This document shows, piece by piece, positions 1 through 8,501 of a stretch of 64,000 nt of DNA. Source of the DNA: Streptomyces sp. NBC_01485 (GTDB taxonomy: Bacteria > Actinomycetota > Actinomycetes > Streptomycetales > Streptomycetaceae); NCBI RefSeq assembly GCF_036227125.1, contig NZ_CP109435.1, forward strand, positions 5,270,001-5,334,000, in the 5' to 3' direction. Position 1 is the stretch's first letter, and every line of letters starts with the position of its first letter. The notes below the pieces were generated by a model. That model saw nothing but the letters and a program-made list of their open reading frames with translations. It was not told the DNA's origin and did not search any database. The position numbers were made by a program, and so were the translations under genes.

Positions 1-1
1 C

Positions 2-2008
2 ATGTTGGTCCGCGACGTCGAGCTGCGCGACTGGGTCAGGACCGGGTACTTCAGTGCATGGACGCTTCAACTCCGTCTGCTGGAGGAGCGATACCCGCTC
101 CCGGAGGACCGCGAGGACACACCGGCAGAGGCGGCGGAACAAGCCACCGAGCACTCGCATCGGGCGTCAAGGCTGCGGCTCACCGAGATCCTCGACGCCT
201 TCCGGGAGAACCCGTTCGGCGACCGACATCGCTTCACCGAGGACGGCGTCGAACTCACCGGCCTGCTTGGCGAACTCCTGCACACCAACCGCCGCGAGCG
301 CACTCGGGAGAGGCTGGAGCAGATGCTCCGCGACCTGTTCGCCCTCGACCCGTTGCTGGAGCCCACTGAAGAAGGCCAGGAGCGCTACCGGGAACTGCGT
401 GTCCTCGCCAGTGGGGAGCGGCTGCGGAAGTCGGAGCCTCATGAGAAGGGTCGGAAGAAGGCCAAGCGCCGGAGGAACAAGCACCTTCCGGAAAGCCCGG
501 ACGTATGGCTCAAGCTGCTCATGACCCGCTTCGAGTTCACCCTGCTGCTCAGCGCGCTGGAGCCCAAACTAGCTCTGATCAACGCCATGTGGCCGCGCGC
601 CGCAGCAGCGCTCAACCTGGGCTTCAACGAGATGTACCGCAGGCCGCTCGACTACGGGCCCATGGTGCCCGAGGCGCCGATGGGCAACGTGATCGGTTTC
701 CAGTTCCTGATGGACGGCCCCGACCCCGGCGGAGTGCGTACCGGGGAACTGCGCTTCTTCCGGTGCAGTGGGGTCGGCCGGGCACTGCTCCGTGCGATGC
801 CAGACCTGCCGACGGTGGACGGCCTCCCCGGCACCAACGTCCTCCTGATGTCGGGCAGCAGTTGGGCAGGTAGCTCCAGTCGGTACCACATCCCGGTGGA
901 CATCGGCGTGATCATCGAGCCGGCCCCGGAGGAGTTAGACCGGATCGCCGAACTGAGCGAGTTCCGCTTCGAGTTCATCCGCGACGGTTGCGGATGCCGC
1001 GCGGGATGCGCGTGCGATGAGCAGTACGAGGCACAGCGGCTCTCTGGCGAACCACTTGACCAGCGGGCGGACATCCTGCGCCGGATGGTCATCGCTCTCG
1101 GCAGGGAGGACGCCGGTATTAGTCGTCTTCGGGAGGAGTTGACGCTTCTCCCGGAGAGCCGTCGCCACATCCTGCTGCTCGTCGGCAGCTATGAGGAATC
1201 CAAGGTCGTGGCAGACACCCTGCATACCCTGAACAAGCGCTGGAAGGGCAGGGTCCGTCGGCTGGCATCCGATGACGATCCCGAAGCCGGCACCTGGTCG
1301 GACGACGATGAGCATCACGCGCCCGTGCTGCGCCGTGGCGATGTGGAGACGCTGGCCACCACTCGGGCCGAAATCCTGGTGGCGCCACTGCTGGCGGTCG
1401 AGCGCGGACACAACATCCTCGACCTCAACCGTGAGCATGCAGCGATCGGGTCGATCTACTTCCTCGCCCGCCCCAATCCGCGTCCAGATGATCTCGGCCT
1501 CGCAGTGCACGCGATCAACGACTGGATCGTACGGGCCATGGACAGCGGGAAGTTCGCCGACTGGGTTCAGAGTGAGCCCAGTCTCGGACTCGGTGCCCGC
1601 AAGGTCAGGGACCTGGCTCGTTCCCAGTGGTACCGGGTGCTCGCCAGGAGCATGGCGTGGAGCCGCCTGGACGACGACCGGGAGCAGGTCACCTGGGATC
1701 TGCTCGTTCTGATCTGGCAGGTGATCGGCCGTTCCGTCCGCGGTGCGGTGCCCACCAGAGTCGCCTTCGTCGACGCGGCGTTCTCGCCCAACCTGGCCGC
1801 CGGGGGGCCGTCCAACCTGCCGGACACCTCGGAAACCAGCCTCCTGCACAGCATCCATGCCGTGCTCAAGCCTTACTTCACCCCGGGCACCCCCGAGCCT
1901 GCCGACGACCGCCATATCGTCCAGGCGCTCTACCGGCCAATGTGGACAGCTCTCGACCGTTGCCTCACCCGGACAGCCGACGAAAGGAACACCGCATGTA
2001 CCACCTGA
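2..2008 (+). CDS. pPIWI-RE-associated helicase, C-terminal part (5' end outside window)
   Basis: The reading frame is open from the window edge, so the N-terminal part is missing and the ATG at base 2 is probably internal. The visible 668 residues hold a superfamily 2-type C-terminal helicase half: a beta-strand block ILLLVGSYEESKVVADTL, a strand ending EILVAPLLAVERG, and a motif VI-like stretch IWQVIGRSVRG followed by VAFVDAAF. A Cys-rich knuckle CGCRAGCACDE lies at bases 989-1015. The stop lies 13 bp inside the next gene, which encodes a pPIWI-RE protein, so the pair is translationally coupled. Known pPIWI-RE loci encode a DinG-type helicase beside the PIWI-like protein, and that linkage supports the role: duplex unwinding for guide-directed or R-loop-directed defence. 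Which subfamily it is (pPIWI_RE_Z type) is inference, because Walker A and B are outside the window. Confidence 0.72.
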   Translation: MLVRDVELRDWVRTGYFSAWTLQLRLLEERYPLPEDREDTPAEAAEQATEHSHRASRLRLTEILDAFRENPFGDRHRFTEDGVELTGLLGELLHTNRRERTRERLEQMLRDLFALDPLLEPTEEGQERYRELRVLASGERLRKSEPHEKGRKKAKRRRNKHLPESPDVWLKLLMTRFEFTLLLSALEPKLALINAMWPRAAAALNLGFNEMYRRPLDYGPMVPEAPMGNVIGFQFLMDGPDPGGVRTGELRFFRCSGVGRALLRAMPDLPTVDGLPGTNVLLMSGSSWAGSSSRYHIPVDIGVIIEPAPEELDRIAELSEFRFEFIRDGCGCRAGCACDEQYEAQRLSGEPLDQRADILRRMVIALGREDAGISRLREELTLLPESRRHILLLVGSYEESKVVADTLHTLNKRWKGRVRRLASDDDPEAGTWSDDDEHHAPVLRRGDVETLATTRAEILVAPLLAVERGHNILDLNREHAAIGSIYFLARPNPRPDDLGLAVHAINDWIVRAMDSGKFADWVQSEPSLGLGARKVRDLARSQWYRVLARSMAWSRLDDDREQVTWDLLVLIWQVIGRSVRGAVPTRVAFVDAAFSPNLAAGGPSNLPDTSETSLLHSIHAVLKPYFTPGTPEPADDRHIVQALYRPMWTALDRCLTRTADERNTACTT

Positions 2009-4728
2009 TCAGCACCACCGCCTACGAACCGGACCCGCAGGCCGGGCCCTGGACCGAGCAGTACCGGGTCATCAGCTTCTCCGAGGAATGGAGGACCGAG
2101 TTCATGGACCTGTACCGGCGGCGGTGGCGCCGCCGGGAACAACCGGTGGGCCTGCCGATCAGCAAGCTCAACGACCTGCTGCGGGCCACCGCCCCGGGAC
2201 TGGTAGCTACCGGCCGGGGAGCAGGAAGCAGCGCCGAGGCGCCCTGGTTCTACGCGTCCGAGGAGATGCCGGCTGAACTGGTCGCCCCGCTGCTGGCCTC
2301 CTGGGTGATGACTCTGCCGCCCGGCACCGACCCCGATGCCGAGCGTATGGCCGATCACCGGGCGACCTTGGACCGGGCACTGGCGCTGATCGACGATCAC
2401 ACCCCGCAGTGGCGAAACGAGTCCGTGGACCTCACGGCTGCGGAACTCTCCCCGGGCGGCACAGCCCAGCCCGACCGCAGGCTCTATCACCTGCTCCCCG
2501 AGCGGATCGGTGCCAGGCTCGCCGTTCGCCCGCTCCGCCTCGACGGCATCGACCTCTCCTTTCGGCTGGTCACCCGTGAACAAGGAGTCGAGCTGGTCAG
2601 CTGGCCGCCGCGGTCGTACACCCGGGGAAAGCGAACCTGGCACTACTCGGGGCTGGTGACCATCACCCTTCAGACGGTGCCGTTCGCCGCGCGGTTCCGC
2701 CTGCACGTCTCGTACGGAATCCGCCGCTGGGCCACCGGATCGCCCGTACGGCTGCCAGAAGGCCGTGGCGCGACCGTTCTGCTCGACGCGCCGCTGCCGT
2801 GGCCGGGTGCCGGTGGTCCGCGCCGACGGCTCACCGCCAATTCCCTTGCCTATGACCGCCGCCTCGGCATGCTCGCCTGGAGCCGGCAGAGCCTGGTCGG
2901 CCTGTTACCCGAACTGGACGTGCTGCGTGTCTACCCCAAGCCGTCCGAGCTGATCGCCGAACCGGTCGACTGGATCGAGGGCCGGGACGGGGTTGCCGCG
3001 GGCATCCTGCACAGCACCGCGATGGGCCGGCACGGCGTCGGCGCCGGGATCATGCCGCTCGAACGGTCGCTGCTCGACCGCTGGGTCGAGGAGGCTCTCC
3101 GCCCCGTCCTGCGCCGGGTGCCCGACCTTGAACGCGCGCACCGAAAGTCCAAGCCTGTCCTCCTGCCCACCTCGCAGACGAACGACCCGGAGAAACAGGA
3201 AACGCGCTCCCGGCACCGGGTGCAAGCCCGGCGCAACGCGGTGAGTGCGACCCTCGATGGGCAGCCGCTGCTGGTGGACCTGCTCTGGCAGACGGAGGAG
3301 ACGCGGGACGCGTTGATCGCGGCGCTTTGCGAGGGGCTGGGCCTCCCGGCTGCTGCCGGTGGAGCGGATGGCGACCAGGAGTGGCAGGAAGGGGGCTTGC
3401 GTGTCGTGCTCCGTGCCCGGCCCCTGGGGGACCTGGGTGCCCCACTGGACATCGCCAGGCTATCCGGCCAGTCACGGGCCCAAGCACTGGCCGAGGCTGT
3501 CCGCAGGCGCGCCGCGCGGACGGCCGCACAACTCGGTACCCGAACGGGTCCGGCGGGGCTGGCGCTCGTGGAGATCCTCGGCCCCGACCGATTCTCCAAA
3601 GAGGACCACGACCCCAAGTCCGCTCTGCGGCACGGCTGCGCTGCAGCTCGCCGGGTCAGCCAGTTCATCGTGGTTCCGGAGGACGCAGACGGGGCTGTGG
3701 CTTTGCGCGCCAAGTCCGCCTTCGCTGACGGAATGCGCCAGCTCGGTGCCGTGGTCCCGCCGGACCAACAGCTGGACGAGGAATTGAGCGACGATCTCCA
3801 GTACCTCGCGCTCTGGCACGTCCGGCGACAGGCCAACGGGCCGACCCGGCAAGCGGGACAGCACTTGGTTGCCCTCCGGATCCGGCCACGTGATCCGGTG
3901 CATCCCGTACGCGGCTGGGACGACGCCCGAAAGGAGTGGGTGCCGTACGCCCAGCTGTTGCTCACTCTCGCTGCCGACGGCGCTGCGCTGGAAGCCCCCA
4001 CGCAGACCCGATCGGGTTGGGACGCCTCGACCACCGATGGGCGGCGCGACGAGGTCGAACGCCAGATAAGGTCATTGCTCTATCAGGTGCGTGACCGGCC
4101 GACCCTGCTACTGGCCAACAGCGGCAACCTACGGGAGTGTTGGCCCGGCCTGAACAATGGGCAGTTGGTTAGGGACATGGTCACCTTCTACGGGGAGCCG
4201 CCCGCGCGGCTCGCACTCTATGGGGCCGACCTACGGATGGTGCTGCTCCGGGACGCCAACAGCCGTGGCGAGACGCCCCAGTGGTACGCACCTGGTGAGA
4301 CTGACGAGGAGACTCCGGGATTCTCCGCCGGCCTTTGGTCGGCACGGGACGCTGGCCGGGACAACCGGGTGTTCGCCAGCACCGTGGGGAAACCGCCGAC
4401 CGCCGGCACGGTACGGCGCGACCTCCGCAAGCTGGTCCCCGACAAGGACTGGCCACACGGCCCCGCAGCCACGGCCTGGAACCCCCAGGCGCTGGAACTC
4501 ACCGTGCTGGGATGTCTGTCCGAGGAGGCCCTCTCGTCTGCCGGACGCACCGACACCATCCCGGACCGGCCCGCCGTGGTAGCGGCGGCTGCCCACCAGT
4601 TGCGCTTCCACGACGAGTACCACCCCCTCTCTCGGCCGCTCCCGCTGCACCTTGCGAAGCTGGCCGAGGAGTACGTACTACCACTTGCCCCGGCCCCAGC
4701 TCCGGCAGCGCAGGAAAACACTGAGTAG
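1996..4728 (+). CDS. pPIWI-RE protein (RNase H/PIWI-like defence nuclease)
   Basis: A 910-aa protein. The ATG at 1996 follows a clear AAAGGA ribosome site at 1983-1988, which decides the start. The architecture matches the pPIWI_RE family: an N-terminal X module (formerly DUF3962), a central MID-like region, and a C-terminal RNase H-fold PIWI-like domain (formerly DUF3893). Diagnostic blocks are an Asp/Glu-rich segment near residues 530-550 (DRFSKEDHDPKSALRHG, then RRVSQFI) and RPTLLLANSGNLRECWPGL near residue 700. It overlaps the upstream helicase gene by 13 bp. Family knowledge: these proteins differ from Argonaute by conserved Arg and Glu residues and are thought to act with a helicase and a nuclease against invading nucleic acid. 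The third expected component, a REase-fold protein, is not downstream; if present it lies before the window. A strong hairpin 24 bp after the stop ends the operon. Confidence 0.85.
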   Translation: MYHLISTTAYEPDPQAGPWTEQYRVISFSEEWRTEFMDLYRRRWRRREQPVGLPISKLNDLLRATAPGLVATGRGAGSSAEAPWFYASEEMPAELVAPLLASWVMTLPPGTDPDAERMADHRATLDRALALIDDHTPQWRNESVDLTAAELSPGGTAQPDRRLYHLLPERIGARLAVRPLRLDGIDLSFRLVTREQGVELVSWPPRSYTRGKRTWHYSGLVTITLQTVPFAARFRLHVSYGIRRWATGSPVRLPEGRGATVLLDAPLPWPGAGGPRRRLTANSLAYDRRLGMLAWSRQSLVGLLPELDVLRVYPKPSELIAEPVDWIEGRDGVAAGILHSTAMGRHGVGAGIMPLERSLLDRWVEEALRPVLRRVPDLERAHRKSKPVLLPTSQTNDPEKQETRSRHRVQARRNAVSATLDGQPLLVDLLWQTEETRDALIAALCEGLGLPAAAGGADGDQEWQEGGLRVVLRARPLGDLGAPLDIARLSGQSRAQALAEAVRRRAARTAAQLGTRTGPAGLALVEILGPDRFSKEDHDPKSALRHGCAAARRVSQFIVVPEDADGAVALRAKSAFADGMRQLGAVVPPDQQLDEELSDDLQYLALWHVRRQANGPTRQAGQHLVALRIRPRDPVHPVRGWDDARKEWVPYAQLLLTLAADGAALEAPTQTRSGWDASTTDGRRDEVERQIRSLLYQVRDRPTLLLANSGNLRECWPGLNNGQLVRDMVTFYGEPPARLALYGADLRMVLLRDANSRGETPQWYAPGETDEETPGFSAGLWSARDAGRDNRVFASTVGKPPTAGTVRRDLRKLVPDKDWPHGPAATAWNPQALELTVLGCLSEEALSSAGRTDTIPDRPAVVAAAAHQLRFHDEYHPLSRPLPLHLAKLAEEYVLPLAPAPAPAAQENTE

Positions 4729-4752
4729 TTGCCGCTCGCGACGCGCGACTAG

Positions 4753-4784
4753 CTGTTCCACGGCCCGCCCGGGCCGTGGAACAG
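4753..4784 (+). terminator. Hairpin terminator after the pPIWI-RE operon
   Basis: A perfect 14-bp stem, CTGTTCCACGGCCC and its complement, encloses a 4-nt GCCC loop. It starts 24 bp after the stop codon at 4728. There is no U tract, as is common for actinobacterial terminators. Confidence 0.75.
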
Positions 4785-4974
4785 AGCCTGATCATCACTT
4801 CCAGGGCGCGTGGCGCAGGCTCAGATCAGGCTGCGGTATGCGTCGTAGCCGTCCGCGGGCTGCGAGCGGCGAGGCTGCAGGCGAGGCAGCGTCCTTTGCG
4901 CATGATCACAGCTAGACCGGGCCCCGGAGCCGACCTGCTCAGGAGTGGCTACCGGGTCCGCGACTTGCTGTCAC

Positions 4975-5394
<420 letters not shown>

Positions 5395-5435
5395 CGTGCC
5401 CTGTTGAGCCTTTTTGTGATGTTCTGGTCAGGCCA

Positions 5436-6620
5436 TCATGCTTTATGAACGAGTGCGGCGGCGATTCGTGACATGGCGGTGAGTACTGCGGGTGGCTCAG
5501 CAGCCAGCGGCACGGTGTGCTGTATGAGCTCAATGCCGGAGTGCCGAACGGTGTGACGCAGGGCTTGCCTCTCGCCCGCGGCGTAGATGAGGTGCCCGCG
5601 GTCAAGTCCCAGACCGAGACAGTACGAGGCCATCTGGTAGAGATCGGCGTTCGGGAAGCCACGCACCGAGTCCGCCTTGTACTTGGCGTCGGCCACCCCT
5701 GCAGCTGTGCCGTCGCCGCGACACCAAACGACATCGGGGAGCAGGCGGATCCGGTGTGCCTCGTCGAGGAAGTGGCGGCCGCCATCGGTGATCACATATC
5801 CGGAGTACGGACGGAGTGCTTCCCGGAGCGATACAGCAACAAAGTCCTCGAAAACCTTTTCCATGTTGATCAGTAGGCCATCCACGGGGACGGTTCCGCC
5901 GCCGTCGAGTTCGTACGAAGCTCCTCGCAGGACGAGCTCTCCGAGGCGGATTGCGGTACGCAAGCGCGCGTTGTCAGGGCTGGCAGTCCAGTCGGGCAAG
6001 GCCCGCGTCGATGGCACGTCTCCCACATCGGGGAGTGCGGCGATCACCCGTCTGAGCTCGGGACGGCAGGTTGCCGGCACCCCGGGGAGCGCCAAGAGAC
6101 GCCAGGCCGCCGAGCGTAGGATGCGATTCTCTGGGATGTCTTCGGTGAATTCCTCGTAGCTTGCTTCCACGGGGAAGGCTCTGCCGAAGTGCCGACGCAG
6201 CTGATCAGCATGGCGTATACGACCGCGTACGACGGGCAGTGTCGCGTCGACACTCACGTACCCCTGTAGTGCGCCGTGGCGGAGGCCGCGCTCAGCGGCT
6301 CTGACGAAAGCGTACGCCACCGCCGGGAGCAGTCCGTCGCGCTCCGACGCTTCGATGGGCTCGGGGTACCAACGGTCCGGAGCTGCGGTGTACGCCAGGA
6401 GGAACAGGAGACGTGCGATTGGCGTCTTGGGCGCGATGCGGACATCGATGCCCCCGATTCGCGCGGCCCCGACGAGCCGGTTGCCGCTGATTCGCCACAG
6501 ACCGGGGCGGCGGCCTGGCTCCACTCGCACGATGCGAGACGAGGTCAGGGCAGCTGCCTGTAGCGGGCTGAGTTCCGCTTGAATGGCTTTGCCGCTCTCG
6601 GACAGGTCGAGGCGCGTCAT
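5436..6620 (-). CDS. mcrC: McrC-like restriction endonuclease subunit
   Basis: A 394-aa protein of the McrC/LlaJI type. The N-terminal module includes VRIAPKTPIARLLFLLAYT, typical of McrC. The C-terminal PD-(D/E)XK nuclease core is intact: RLLPDVVWCRGDG supplies the acidic residue and VADAKYKAD the D-x-K. McrC is the nuclease subunit recruited and activated by the McrB GTPase to cut DNA carrying modified bases. The start overlaps the upstream mcrB-like gene by 4 bp (ATGA), the usual McrBC arrangement, and it is the last gene of the leftward six-gene operon. Its 3' end lies 41 bp from the truncated aminotransferase homology. Confidence 0.88.
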   Translation of the reverse strand: MTRLDLSESGKAIQAELSPLQAAALTSSRIVRVEPGRRPGLWRISGNRLVGAARIGGIDVRIAPKTPIARLLFLLAYTAAPDRWYPEPIEASERDGLLPAVAYAFVRAAERGLRHGALQGYVSVDATLPVVRGRIRHADQLRRHFGRAFPVEASYEEFTEDIPENRILRSAAWRLLALPGVPATCRPELRRVIAALPDVGDVPSTRALPDWTASPDNARLRTAIRLGELVLRGASYELDGGGTVPVDGLLINMEKVFEDFVAVSLREALRPYSGYVITDGGRHFLDEAHRIRLLPDVVWCRGDGTAAGVADAKYKADSVRGFPNADLYQMASYCLGLGLDRGHLIYAAGERQALRHTVRHSGIELIQHTVPLAAEPPAVLTAMSRIAAALVHKA

Positions 6621-8416
6621 GCCGGACCGCTGACATCCTCGCCAGGAGCTTCGTCAGCTGAGGGGGCCTGACGCAGCAGTGCCGCTTCCTCGATGCCGAG
6701 CTCGTCGAGGATCTCGTCTAGCGCGAACCGATCGATGGTATCGCCGGGTTCCTGGTCGGCTAGCAGCGGCAGGATCGAGGTACGCCAGGCGCGGGCGAGC
6801 GCGCCCGGCTCCTCATACAGCGAACGGCGCATGAAGTAGGACGGTCCGAGCTGGAAGTCCCGCTCGGCGATGCGGCTGTTGAGCTCTTCTAGGAGTAGGG
6901 CTGCGGTATCCGGAAGTCCTTCGCTGCGGAGCCAGTTGCGCAGCATGGACGAGGTGGGTTCGGCGGTGGGATGCAGCTCAACGAAGGAGAAGCGTCGCCG
7001 CATGGCTGCGTCGACGCGTGCCACCGACCGGTCGACCGTGTTCATCGTCCCGATGATGAGGACATTCCGCGGGAGCGTGAAGCCGTTGCCGTCGTCGGTT
7101 CCGTACTGGAGATGCACTATGTCGTCGCGGTACTCCAGCAGGAAGTACAGCTCTCCGAAAACCCGAGCCAGATTGGCCCGGTTGATTTCATCGATGATCA
7201 GAACATGAGGGCTGGATGGGTCCTTGCGGGCGTTCTCGACGGTGCGCCGGAATGGACCAGGCACGAGTTCGAATCCGGGCTGCCCGTCCTTGCCCTGGCG
7301 TGGGCGGAACCCTTCGAAGAAGTCCTCGTAGGCGTACGAGGGATGAAACTGTACGAGGGTGACGCGTTCACGTCGTCCTGCTGTGAGGTGCAGAGCAAGC
7401 TTGCGTGCGAGATACGTCTTGCCAGTGCCCGGCGGGCCGTAGAAGACGAGCTGAGGCCGTTCCTTGAGGAGTTTGATCCAGTCGTCGAGATCCTGCGGAC
7501 GGATATGCAGATCTTCGGCCAACCGGGCGTCCGGCCCGGGGAGGTGCAGGCTGCGACGGGGTGGAGGTGGGGGAGCGCCGGCCTCGGTCGGCAGCATGGT
7601 GGCGAGGTCGTCGGCGAGGTCTGTGAGGTCGACGACGCTGAGTTGGACGCCGAGCTTGCCGTTGAGGCCGTCCGGTATGTCGTCCTCGAAGGGATCGATA
7701 GGGGCCGCGGTGTTGAGCCAGCGCACACTGCGGGTCAGGGCCACCGTCCGGTCCGATGTGAAGTGTGGGCCCGACGTGACCTCCCCCAGATACAGCTGAT
7801 CACCCTCTCTGGCAGGGGTCAGTACCAGGTCACCCTCGCGCATCCGGTTCAGGAAGAGGTGGATTTCCGCGCTTTTGTCTCTCAGGGCGACTTGGGCGAG
7901 ATGGGCGTAATCGGCTTCGACGGCCAGACGTACGGCATCTTCGCCACTACCTGGCTCCAACATCCGCAAGCGTGACGCCTCGACGCCGCAGTACCCCTCG
8001 TTCAGCCAGTCCTGTAGCAGGTCGGAGGGGCCAGTGTCGGAGGCCCGGACTAGCCAGGCGCGGCGCGGTGGGGATGGCGCAGCGGTGCCCAGAGCTTCGC
8101 GCATAGCTTCGACGGTAACTCTCCGGGCTGGATCTGGTCTCCCCGACTGTGGCAGGAGTGTGCTTTCCCTGCGCATGGCGTGCGCCTGGGCCTGCGAATC
8201 GGGCTGAGCCGCGTTGCTGACGATGCGATCGGAGGCACTGGACTGGATCTGCCGTGCATAGCGCATGACGGTGGCGGGATCGACTCGCAGTACGTCGGCG
8301 ACGTCGTCCCGGGTGGCCCAGGTCCCGGGGGTGAGCAGCGCGAGTACGACGCCCAAATTTCCGGCGTCACCTGTGTCTTCTGTGACCCGGATGATGAGTT
8401 CGTGGGTGCCGAACAT
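6617..8416 (-). CDS. mcrB: McrB-like AAA+ NTPase with N-terminal EVE/PUA-like reader
   Basis: AAA+ protein of the McrB branch. Walker A is GPPGTGKTYLARKL. The McrB-typical FHPSYAYEDFFEGFRP block follows, then Walker B IIDEINRANLARVFGEL, sensor IIGTMNTVDRSVA, and an arginine-finger segment AAMRRRFSF. Upstream is a helical segment that may bind DNA (DDVADVLRVDPATVMRYARQ), then a roughly 120-residue region (from RAWLVRASD to SVRWLN) resembling EVE/PUA-like domains that read modified bases. It drives translocation and activates McrC. The start is uncertain: ATG at 8416 directly precedes the first conserved-looking segment, but GTG at 8437 or TTG at 8542 (overlapping the AIPR gene by 41 bp) are possible. 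None has a convincing ribosome site, so coupling to the AIPR gene is likely. Confidence 0.83.
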   Translation of the reverse strand: MFGTHELIIRVTEDTGDAGNLGVVLALLTPGTWATRDDVADVLRVDPATVMRYARQIQSSASDRIVSNAAQPDSQAQAHAMRRESTLLPQSGRPDPARRVTVEAMREALGTAAPSPPRRAWLVRASDTGPSDLLQDWLNEGYCGVEASRLRMLEPGSGEDAVRLAVEADYAHLAQVALRDKSAEIHLFLNRMREGDLVLTPAREGDQLYLGEVTSGPHFTSDRTVALTRSVRWLNTAAPIDPFEDDIPDGLNGKLGVQLSVVDLTDLADDLATMLPTEAGAPPPPPRRSLHLPGPDARLAEDLHIRPQDLDDWIKLLKERPQLVFYGPPGTGKTYLARKLALHLTAGRRERVTLVQFHPSYAYEDFFEGFRPRQGKDGQPGFELVPGPFRRTVENARKDPSSPHVLIIDEINRANLARVFGELYFLLEYRDDIVHLQYGTDDGNGFTLPRNVLIIGTMNTVDRSVARVDAAMRRRFSFVELHPTAEPTSSMLRNWLRSEGLPDTAALLLEELNSRIAERDFQLGPSYFMRRSLYEEPGALARAWRTSILPLLADQEPGDTIDRFALDEILDELGIEEAALLRQAPSADEAPGEDVSGPA

Positions 8417-8501
8417 GGCGTTGTCGGGGGAGAGCACGCGAAGGTCTCTGGATCCTCTAAGTGGCGGAGCCTTGGTTGGGGAGACGGGGCGGTGGCGGTG
8501 G

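Noticed and set aside
1627..1995. N-terminal extension of the pPIWI-RE protein
   Set aside because: It overlaps the helicase coding frame, is Arg/Pro-rich noise, and the ATG at 1996 has a perfect ribosome site.
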